Positions 58,486-64,000 of a stretch of DNA of 64,000 nt are shown in pieces; the first letter of the stretch is position 1; the number at the start of each line of letters is the position of its first letter. The translations under genes were made by a program, and so were the position numbers. Location of the stretch: NCBI RefSeq assembly GCF_016772415.1, contig NZ_JAGSGD010000001.1:1947501-2011500 (forward strand), read 5' to 3'. The notes beneath the pieces were generated by a model. It searched no databases. It had not been told where the DNA came from and saw only the letters and a program-made list of their open reading frames with translations. The stretch comes from Phenylobacterium glaciei. GTDB taxonomy: Bacteria > Pseudomonadota > Alphaproteobacteria > Caulobacterales > Caulobacteraceae.

Positions 58486-58886
58486 TGGCCCTGCACATGC
58501 TCCGGCTCTGCGTCGGCTGCGACACCATCGAGGACCTGCTGGCCTATCACCAGGACACCCGCGAACCCTGGCTGCTGCACACCCGCATGAGCCCCAAGCG
58601 CGCCGACGAACTTCTGGACGGCGGATCGCTGTACCGGATCTTCAAGGGCATGATCCTCTGCCGCCAGCAGATCCTGGGCGTGCGGACCGTGGGGGAACAC
58701 CCCAACGCCCGCTGCGAGATCACCCTCGACCCGGAGATCATCCGCGTCGCGCCCACCCCGCGCCGCGCCTTCCAGGGCTGGCGCTACTTCGATCCCAAGG
58801 ACGTGCCGCCGGACCTCGACACCAGCGCTGACGGCGAGATCCCGATGGAACTGGCCCGTCAGCTTCGCGAAGCCGGAGCTTGGTGA
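58485..58886 (+). CDS. DUF1489 family protein
   Basis: 133 residues matching DUF1489: MLRLCVGCDTIEDL at the start, the H-T-R-M-(x)-P-K-R-A segment, LYRIFKGMILCRQQILGV and the AFQGWRYFDPKDVPPDL ending. It is found in most alphaproteobacteria and has no known function. TGATG overlap with mccA makes co-translation likely. Confidence 0.82.
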   Translation: MALHMLRLCVGCDTIEDLLAYHQDTREPWLLHTRMSPKRADELLDGGSLYRIFKGMILCRQQILGVRTVGEHPNARCEITLDPEIIRVAPTPRRAFQGWRYFDPKDVPPDLDTSADGEIPMELARQLREAGAW

Positions 58887-58893
58887 ACAGAGG

Positions 58894-58934
58894 GGGATGA
58901 GGAAAAGTGGGAACCGGTTTTCCGCCCGCATCCC
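58894..58934. repeat. Palindromic repeat with AAGTGGGAACCGGTT core, copy 2
   Basis: Outer arms GGGATG/CATCCC, inner GGAAAA/TTTTCC, and the same 15-bp core as at 55193. It lies just after the DUF1489 stop. Confidence 0.7.
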
Positions 58935-58948
58935 GCTCCAGCAAGAAC

Positions 58949-58972
58949 TCTAGATCACGCGAGTGATCTAGA
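58949..58972. repeat. Perfect 10-bp inverted repeat at the panC stop
   Basis: TCTAGATCAC (58949-58958), GCGA, GTGATCTAGA (58963-58972). The panC stop codon lies inside the right arm. No strong T-run follows on either strand; possibly a shared 3' end for the convergent DUF1489 and panC genes. Confidence 0.6.
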
Positions 58973-59816
58973 CCGCCATGTTGTCGATCAGCCGGGTCTT
59001 GCCGAGGATGCCGGCGGCCAGGATGCGAGCCGGGCCGGTGATGGGGCCGGGACCCAGGTGGGTCAGGCTGGAGGCGTCGCGCACCTCGAAATAGTCGATG
59101 CGGGAAAAGCCGGCCCGCTCCATTGCGGCCCGGCCGGTGTTCTCCACGCGGTCCACCGCTACGCCGTCCCGCAGGCGTTCGACGGCGTCGCGCAGGGCGG
59201 CGGCCAAGCTGGGGGCGGCCTCGCGTTCGGCCGGCGTCAGGTAGGCGTTGCGGGAGGACAGCGCCAGGCCGTCGTCGGCGCGGGCGGTCGGGGCGCCGAT
59301 CACCTCCACGGGGATGTCCAGGTCGGCCACCAGCCGCTTGATCACCTGCAGCTGCTGATAGTCCTTCTCGCCGAACACCGCGACGTGGGGACCGCACTGC
59401 AGCAGCAGCTTGCTGACCACGGTGGCGACGCCCGCGAAGTGGCCCGGCCGCGCCGCGCCATCCAGGGACTCTGAGACGCCGCTGACCGTGACGGTTGTGG
59501 AGAAGCCCGGCGCATACATCTCGGCCACCGTCGGCGCGAACAGCAGGTCGCAGCCGGCGCTTTCCAGCAGGCCCGCGTCCTTGGCCTCGTCGCGAGGATA
59601 GGCGTCGAAGTCCTCGTGCGGCGCGAACTGGGTGGGGTTGACGAACACGCTGGCGACGACGCGCTGGGCCTTGGTCTTGGCCAGGGTCACCAGCGACAGG
59701 TGCCCGGCGTGCAGGGCGCCCATGGTCGGGACCAGGCCGACGCTCTCGCCAGCCTTGCGCCATGCGGTCACCTGGGCGCGGAGGTCTGCGACGGTGCGGA
59801 CAATGGACAGCGGCAT
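58968..59816 (-). CDS. panC: Pantothenate synthetase (pantoate-beta-alanine ligase)
   Basis: 282 residues. Condenses pantoate and beta-alanine with ATP. Signatures: LVPTMGALHAGHLSLV (HxGH-type nucleotide site), VFVNPTQFAPHEDFDAYPR, FGEKDYQQLQVIKRLVADL and the ALSSRNAYLTPAER substrate loop. ATG 59816 has GGAG upstream; the longer frame to 59876 is not family sequence. Divergent from mipZ. Confidence 0.96.
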   Translation of the reverse strand: MPLSIVRTVADLRAQVTAWRKAGESVGLVPTMGALHAGHLSLVTLAKTKAQRVVASVFVNPTQFAPHEDFDAYPRDEAKDAGLLESAGCDLLFAPTVAEMYAPGFSTTVTVSGVSESLDGAARPGHFAGVATVVSKLLLQCGPHVAVFGEKDYQQLQVIKRLVADLDIPVEVIGAPTARADDGLALSSRNAYLTPAEREAAPSLAAALRDAVERLRDGVAVDRVENTGRAAMERAGFSRIDYFEVRDASSLTHLGPGPITGPARILAAGILGKTRLIDNMAV

Positions 59817-59936
59817 GGGGCAGGCTCCGTCTCGAAAGGCGGGCCGCTTATGACTTTGATGCGGCCATCCGTCCACAGGCGGCGGTGTCAGGCGCGTTGA
59901 CGGGGCAGGGGTGGCGGCCTCACCTGTTAACCAATC

Positions 59937-59941
59937 GAATC
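59937..59941. promoter_or_regulatory. GANTC (CcrM methylation) site upstream of mipZ
   Basis: GAATC at 59937-59941, 45 bp before the mipZ start, with a TTAACC half-site at 59927-59932. In Caulobacter the mipZ promoter is reported to depend on GcrA acting at methylated GANTC; a conserved site here fits that control. The motif is short, so its presence alone is weak evidence. Confidence 0.4.
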
Positions 59942-59985
59942 AGCGCGACGACGCTGGCTGAGATGGTGTGGAGTTTTAGAGAACC

Positions 59986-60801
59986 ATGTCCCAACCCAAG
60001 GTCATTGTAGTCGGTAACGAAAAGGGTGGCGCGGGCAAGTCGACGCTGGCCATCCATATCGCCACGGCCCTGCTGCATTCCAACGCCCGGGTCTCGGTGC
60101 TGGACCTCGACCTGCGCCAGCAGTCCATGGGCCACTTCTTCGCCAACCGCGCCGCCTGGCTGGCCGCCAACGGCGTCAGCGCCCCCATGCCGGTCGAACA
60201 CCCGCTGAGCGCCGACCTGGCCAAGGCCACCGACGAGGAGGCCCTCACCCGCTTCGAGGAGGCCTTCGCCGCCGCCGAGGCCTCGGACTACATCCTCATC
60301 GACACCCCCGGCGGCGACACCGCCGTCAGCCGCGCCGCCCACGGGATGGCCGACCTGATCGTCACCCCGATGAACGACAGCTTCGTCGACTTCGACATGC
60401 TGGGTATCGTCGATCCCGTCACCCTCGATCTGAAGCGCCCCAGTCTCTATTCTGAGACCGTCTGGAATAGCCGCAAGATCCGCGCGGCCGCCTCGGGCAA
60501 GTCCATCGACTGGGTGGTGCTGCGCAACCGCCTAGCGCCCACTGAGGCTCGCAACCGCCGTCGGGTGGATGAGCGCGTCCAGGCCCTGTCGCGTCGCGTT
60601 GGCTTCCGCGTCGGCCCGGGCCTGCGCGACCGGGTGATCTACCGCGAGCTCTTCCCCTTCGGCCTGACCATCGCCGACCTGTCGCCCACCATCCGTCCCG
60701 TGGCCATGTCCCTGCAGCACGTGGCCGCGCGCCAGGAGCTACGCGCCCTGGTGGGGTCGCTGGGCCTGGACGTGGGCGATGAGCTGATGGCCGCCCAGTA
60801 G
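59986..60801 (+). CDS. mipZ: Division-plane positioning ATPase MipZ
   Basis: 271 residues of the ParA/MinD superfamily. The deviant Walker A motif KGGAGKST (13-20) follows VIVVGNE, the switch segment LDLDLRQQSMGHFFANR is characteristic of MipZ, and IDTPGGDTAVSR is the Walker B region. MipZ forms a gradient from ParB at the poles and inhibits FtsZ assembly, directing division to midcell. No parB is nearby, unlike true ParA genes. The stop overlaps the GTG of the DnaJ-like gene. Confidence 0.95.
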   Translation: MSQPKVIVVGNEKGGAGKSTLAIHIATALLHSNARVSVLDLDLRQQSMGHFFANRAAWLAANGVSAPMPVEHPLSADLAKATDEEALTRFEEAFAAAEASDYILIDTPGGDTAVSRAAHGMADLIVTPMNDSFVDFDMLGIVDPVTLDLKRPSLYSETVWNSRKIRAAASGKSIDWVVLRNRLAPTEARNRRRVDERVQALSRRVGFRVGPGLRDRVIYRELFPFGLTIADLSPTIRPVAMSLQHVAARQELRALVGSLGLDVGDELMAAQ

Positions 60802-61220
60802 TGTCCTATATCGCGCTGGGTTGCGTGATCCTGGCGCTGCTGATGTGGGCCAACGGCGGCAAGCCGATCCTCAAGCGCCGGGAGTGGCGCTTCCTCTCCG
60901 GAGCTTTCGCGGTCGCGGCCTTCGCCGGCGCGGCCTTCGTGGGCCTCAAGGGCAGTTGGGGTTCGGCCATCGTGCTGGTGGTGCTGGGCCTGGGCTTCGC
61001 GGTCTCGACCCGGCGCACCGGCGTCCTGCCGCCGCGGGCCAGCGGCTCCATGAGTGAGGTCGAGGCCCGATCAATCCTTGGGGTGAGCGCGACGGCGTCT
61101 TCTGAAGAGATCCAGGCGGCCTATAACCGCCTGATGCGTCTGGCCCACCCCGACAAGGGCGGCACGGACGGTCTTGCCGCCCAGCTCAACGCCGCGCGGG
61201 ACAAGCTCTCGAAGAAGTAG
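60801..61220 (+). CDS. Membrane protein with C-terminal J-domain
   Basis: 139 residues. Two N-terminal hydrophobic helices (YIALGCVILALLMWA and a longer one around 35-70), then a J-domain at ~83-139 (EARSILGVSATASSEEIQAAYNRLMRLAHPDKGGTDGLAAQLNAARDKL) with intact HPD. It resembles the TIM14/DnaJ-like co-chaperones of alphaproteobacteria, presumably stimulating a DnaK at the inner membrane. GTG start overlapping the mipZ stop by one base. Confidence 0.87.
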   Translation: MSYIALGCVILALLMWANGGKPILKRREWRFLSGAFAVAAFAGAAFVGLKGSWGSAIVLVVLGLGFAVSTRRTGVLPPRASGSMSEVEARSILGVSATASSEEIQAAYNRLMRLAHPDKGGTDGLAAQLNAARDKLSKK

Positions 61221-61282
61221 AAGGGGCGGTTTGTTTCTCGCGCGACGGACGCCGAATCCGGTATCCACTTTCGGCTGTCGCG

Positions 61283-62653
61283 CTAACCCGGCTTGACGAC
61301 CATACAGGCCATCTTCTTGGCCTTCAGGGCGCCGCAGGCGTCCTTGGCCGAGGCCTCGGTGAAGCCGGAGAAGCGAGCGCGGTAGGTGCCGCCGATGGAA
61401 TCGGTGTCGCCGTCGGCCTTGCCGAAGTGCTTGCCGAATCGCTTCTCAACCAGGCTCAGCTGCTCCTTGGCCAGGGACTTGGACTTGAAGGCGCCGACCT
61501 GCACGACCCACTTGCCGGCCGGCTTGCGGTCTTCCTTCTCAGCCTTCTTCTTGTCCTTGTCCGAGGTTTTGGCGTCGGCCTTGGGCTTGTCGGCCGATTG
61601 GGAGCCGCGCAGCATGTTGCGCGTGGGATCGACGAAATCGTAGCTTGAGACCCGCGGCGGGGGCGCCGAAGCCAGGACGATCTTCAGCCCGTCCTGCTCG
61701 CCATCGCCCTGTTCAACCGAGGGCCGCTCGATGGGGCCCACGGGTTCCGGCTCGAACAGGTTCTGGGCGATGGTGATCTTCTCGCCGCGGGCGCGGCGGT
61801 TCATCACATCGAAGCCGGTGAGCAGCAGGTCCTCGGCGTTGTTGTTGCGCTTGGCGGTCGACGGCGCGCCCAGCACCACGGCGATCAGGCGGCGGTTGTC
61901 GCGCACGGCCGAGATGGCGATGTTGTAGCCCGAGGCGTTGGTGTAGCCGGTCTTCAACCCGTCCACGCCTGGCATCGCGCCCAGCAGGCCGTTGTGGTTG
62001 TTCATCGACGTGCCGCGGAAGGTGAAGGACTGCTGGCTGAACAGCCGATAGTACTGCGGATAGTCGCGCATCACGGCGCGCGACAGGATGCCGATGTCGC
62101 GGGCGGTGGAGACCTGGCGGCTGTCGGGCAGGCCCGAAGCGTTCACGAAGCGGGTGTTGGCCATGCCCAGCTCCTGGGCGCGCAGGGTCATCATGGCCGC
62201 GAACCGGGCCTCCGAGCCACCGAGCTTTTCAGCCAGGGCCACGGCGATGTCGTTGGCCGACTTGATGGCGAGCGCCTGCATCGCCTCGTTGACGGTGAGC
62301 GATTCGCCGGCCGACAGACCCAGCTTGGTCGGCGCCTGGGCAGCGGCCCGGGGCGAGATCATCACGGTCTCGTCGGGGCGCAGGCGGCCGGAGCTCAGGG
62401 CCTCGAAGGTGAGGTAGAGCGTCATGATCTTGGTGATGGAGGCCGGATAGCGGGGGCTGTCGGCGCGCTTGGCGTAGAGCACCTCGCCGGTTCTCGCATC
62501 CACCACGATGGCCGCGTACTTCGGCGCCGTGGTCGGCAGCGTCGGCATCGTGAGGTAGGGGATCTGCGCCTGGGCGGAGGTCGCCAGAGGGGAAACCGCG
62601 GTCAGGGCGGCGGCGCCAAGGGCGACAAACAGGCGGCGGGCGCGCTCGAACAT
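61283..62653 (-). CDS. D-alanyl-D-alanine carboxypeptidase with C-terminal SPOR domain
   Basis: 456 residues. Signal peptide (cleavage near AQAQ at residue 30), then a class A low-molecular-weight PBP domain: S72-ITK, S132-AN, K234-TG. The C-terminal ~75 residues are a SPOR domain (WVVQVGAFKSKSLAKEQL...) that binds denuded glycan at division sites, preceded by a Lys/Asp-rich linker. It would trim pentapeptide stems during septation. ATG 62653. Confidence 0.92.
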   Translation of the reverse strand: MFERARRLFVALGAAALTAVSPLATSAQAQIPYLTMPTLPTTAPKYAAIVVDARTGEVLYAKRADSPRYPASITKIMTLYLTFEALSSGRLRPDETVMISPRAAAQAPTKLGLSAGESLTVNEAMQALAIKSANDIAVALAEKLGGSEARFAAMMTLRAQELGMANTRFVNASGLPDSRQVSTARDIGILSRAVMRDYPQYYRLFSQQSFTFRGTSMNNHNGLLGAMPGVDGLKTGYTNASGYNIAISAVRDNRRLIAVVLGAPSTAKRNNNAEDLLLTGFDVMNRRARGEKITIAQNLFEPEPVGPIERPSVEQGDGEQDGLKIVLASAPPPRVSSYDFVDPTRNMLRGSQSADKPKADAKTSDKDKKKAEKEDRKPAGKWVVQVGAFKSKSLAKEQLSLVEKRFGKHFGKADGDTDSIGGTYRARFSGFTEASAKDACGALKAKKMACMVVKPG

Positions 62654-62818
62654 TGCGGTTCGTCCGTCGAATCAAAGGGTTGGACGACCCCCCGGTCGCC
62701 GTACTGAAACCCTATCATGACACCTCGGAGCTTGCGCGAGAGTAAACACCTCTTGAGCGAGCCCTTTTGTCGCGTTGCGGGTTATGCGGGCGCCCGGAGG
62801 AATTCGCTCGGACGGAGA

Positions 62819-62860
62819 TGTTGCACTGCAACAAAGATGCTTGACTGCTGCACTGCAACA
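62819..62860 (+). promoter_or_regulatory. Two PhaR-type operators upstream of the phasin gene
   Basis: TGTTGCA-C-TGCAACA at 62819-62833, a perfect odd palindrome, and TGCTGCA-C-TGCAACA at 62846-62860, 27 bp apart centre to centre. They match the TGC-rich PhaR sites known upstream of phasin genes (for example TTGCACTGCAA). PhaR represses phaP until polyhydroxyalkanoate granules sequester it. Confidence 0.7.
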
Positions 62861-62869
62861 TGAGAAATA
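62841..62869 (+). promoter_or_regulatory. Candidate phasin promoter
   Basis: TTGACT (62841-62846), 17 bp, GAAATA (62864-62869). The second PhaR-type box lies between the two elements, so bound repressor would block RNA polymerase. Confidence 0.45.
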
Positions 62870-62951
62870 GGCTGCGAGATCAAAGAGCCGCAACGCCCGA
62901 CTGGTGCGACGCGGCACAGCCCGTCAACCACGTTCCCCGGAGTCTCCCATC

Positions 62952-63386
62952 ATGGCCGCCGCCGAAACCGTCAAGAACACCGTCGAGCAGTTCACCACCG
63001 CTGGTAACGCCGCCTTTAAGGACGCCATCGAAAAGTCCCTGGCCGGCCTCGCCGACGCCAACGCCCATTCCAAGAAGAACCTGGAAGCCGTCATCGCCTC
63101 GGTGACCGCGGCCACCAAGGGCGCTGAAGCCCTCGGCGCCCAGGCCACCGCCTATTCCAAGAAGGCCGTGGAAGCCAACGTCGCCGCCGCCAAGTCGCTG
63201 TCGGGCGCCAAGTCGATCCAGGAAGTGGTCGAGCTGCAAACCAGCTTCGCCAAGTCCTCCATGGAAGCCTACATGGCCGAGCTCTCCAAGATGGGCGAGA
63301 TCGTCTCCGCCTCGTTGAAGGACTCCATGAAGCCCCTCAACGAGCGCGTCACCGCCGCCGTCGAGAAGCTGCAGGCCGTCCGCTAA
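62952..63386 (+). CDS. phaP: Phasin family protein
   Basis: 144 residues, alpha-helical and Ala/Lys-rich, without cysteines. It shows phasin-type features: a TVEQFTTAGNAAFKDAIEKSL N-terminal amphipathic helix, the SIQEVVELQTSFAKSSMEAYMAELSKMGEI phasin core and a C-terminal KPLNERVTAAVEKL. It coats polyhydroxyalkanoate granules. ATG 62952 has GGAG upstream. Two PhaR-type boxes precede the gene and a terminator follows it, so it is monocistronic. Confidence 0.88.
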   Translation: MAAAETVKNTVEQFTTAGNAAFKDAIEKSLAGLADANAHSKKNLEAVIASVTAATKGAEALGAQATAYSKKAVEANVAAAKSLSGAKSIQEVVELQTSFAKSSMEAYMAELSKMGEIVSASLKDSMKPLNERVTAAVEKLQAVR

Positions 63387-63439
63387 GCCTTTCTGAAAGT
63401 CCCTCCAGCCGCGCCGGCGTATTTGGCGCGGACCCTGTT

Positions 63440-63477
63440 AAGGCCCGGACCGGAAACGGTGCGGGCCTTTTCACTTT
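63440..63477 (+). terminator. Intrinsic terminator after the phasin gene
   Basis: AAGGCCC (63440-63446) pairs with GGGCCTT (63463-63469), with an inner CCG-GAAA-CGG, followed by TTCACTTTT. Confidence 0.8.
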
Positions 63478-63528
63478 TCAACCCGTGGCCGGTTCCCCCA
63501 ATCTCTGAGCCGCGCTAGACCTTTGGTC

Positions 63529-63990
63529 ATGTCACAGGTCGAAGAACGCTTGGCCGCGCAGGGGATCACCCTCCCGCAGCCCGTCGCCCCGGTCGCCAAC
63601 TATGTCCCGTTCGTGCGGGTCGGCGGCCTTGTCCACATCTCTGGCCAGGTGTCCCTGGACGCCTCCGGCGGCATCCGCGGCATCGTCGGCGAGGATGTCG
63701 ATATGGAGGCCGCCAAGGGCGCCGCGCGCCTGTGCGGAATCAACCTGATCGCCCAGATGCGGGCGGCCTGCGACGGCGACCTCGACCGGCTCGTCCGGGT
63801 GGTCAAGCTGGGCGGCTTTGTTCAGGCCGGTCCGGGTTTCTTCGAGATTCCCCAGGTGGTGAACGGAGCCTCCGACGTCATGGTTCTGGCCTTCGGCGAC
63901 GCCGGAAAGCACGCACGGTCGGCGGTGGGCGTCTATCGCCTGCCGATGAACTTCGCCGTCGAGGTCGACGCCGTGGTGGAAATCCGGTGA
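63529..63990 (+). CDS. RidA family protein
   Basis: 153 residues of the YjgF/YER057c/UK114 fold, in the longer RidA-like subgroup: ERLAAQGITLPQPVAPVANYVPFVRVGGLVHISGQVSLD, ARLCGINLIAQMRAACDGDLDRLVRVVKLGGFV and a C-terminal VEVDAVVEI. RidA deaminates reactive enamine/imine intermediates, though this subgroup may lack the usual Arg. A TAG-like GCTAGA at 63513 lies close upstream and no ribosome site is seen, so the mRNA could be leaderless. Confidence 0.85.
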   Translation: MSQVEERLAAQGITLPQPVAPVANYVPFVRVGGLVHISGQVSLDASGGIRGIVGEDVDMEAAKGAARLCGINLIAQMRAACDGDLDRLVRVVKLGGFVQAGPGFFEIPQVVNGASDVMVLAFGDAGKHARSAVGVYRLPMNFAVEVDAVVEIR

Positions 63991-64000
63991 AGGACCCCAA
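63987..64000 (+). CDS. Possible start of a following gene
   Basis: GTG at 63987 overlaps the RidA stop (GTGA), the coupling style used elsewhere in this window, but only four codons remain before the window ends. Product unknown. Confidence 0.25.

Noticed and set aside
59986-60801. ParA chromosome-partition ATPase instead of MipZ
   Set aside because: No parB is adjacent, the protein lacks an N-terminal DNA-binding extension, and the residues after Walker A and around LDLDLRQ match MipZ.

Overview
High-GC chromosomal DNA from an alphaproteobacterium, almost certainly of the Caulobacteraceae (Caulobacter/Phenylobacterium type). The clearest markers are mipZ (division-site ATPase, 59986-60801) and spmX (polar scaffold with a muramidase-like domain, 42383-43792). 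An ATP12 F1-ATPase chaperone, a phasin with PhaR-type operators and a GANTC site in front of mipZ agree with this. No rRNA, CRISPR array, phage or intact insertion sequence was seen. Coding density is high, and most genes are housekeeping or ordinary chromosomal accessory genes.

Layout. 0-9.6 kb: rlmE, a serine hydrolase, a large catalase, small secreted proteins, an M14 peptidase and a LysR regulator, punctuated by three copies of a ~128-bp inverted-repeat element. 9.6-14.6 kb: guaB, a MAPEG protein, rsmB and guaA in one direction (GMP synthesis plus rRNA methylation). 14.7-23.9 kb: an ArsR/AHSA1 pair, a glutathione transferase, a DsbA-like oxidoreductase, msrA, a frameshifted M20 peptidase, an AhpD-like protein, ilvD with a divergent XRE-cupin regulator, a GNAT, an ArsC/Spx-like protein and DUF1801. 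24.0-26.8 kb: two back-to-back three-gene modules (small membrane protein, ECF sigma factor, short membrane protein), then panB. 27.6-31.4 kb: a winged-helix protein and the DUF1501/DUF1800 pair. 31.5-40.3 kb: ATP12, pccB, a channel-like protein, a BON protein, a small-molecule kinase, msrB, pccA and lipB. 40.4-43.9 kb: an orphan FliN-like protein, tRNA-Leu(GAG), mgtE and spmX. 43.9-58.9 kb: leucine/isovalerate catabolism (ivd, mccB, an enoyl-CoA hydratase probably liuC, mccA), interrupted by lipoproteins, an XRE regulator, a frameshifted S8 protease with a divergent sigma/anti-sigma pair, and a patatin-like phospholipase. 59-64 kb: panC, mipZ, a DnaJ-like protein, a D,D-carboxypeptidase with SPOR domain, a phasin and RidA.

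How the genes fit together. ivd, mccAB and the hydratase would take isovaleryl-CoA to HMG-CoA, while pccA and pccB feed propionyl-CoA to methylmalonyl-CoA. panB and panC supply pantothenate, guaB and guaA supply GMP, and msrA, msrB and katE handle oxidative damage. mipZ and spmX place division and polarity machinery.

The points most worth a second look are: the tandem sigma modules; the inverted repeat between the S8 protease and its neighbouring sigma gene; a sigma-54-like promoter before spmX; PhaR-type operators before the phasin; a three-site GGAAC-N16/17-GGTT promoter family; two adjacent small proteins with the same C-terminal tail; two small ORFs with an anti-Shine-Dalgarno-like sequence; and two genes broken by single-base shifts in G/C runs, which may be real or may be sequence errors. 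All homology calls come from reading the sequences; no database search was run.
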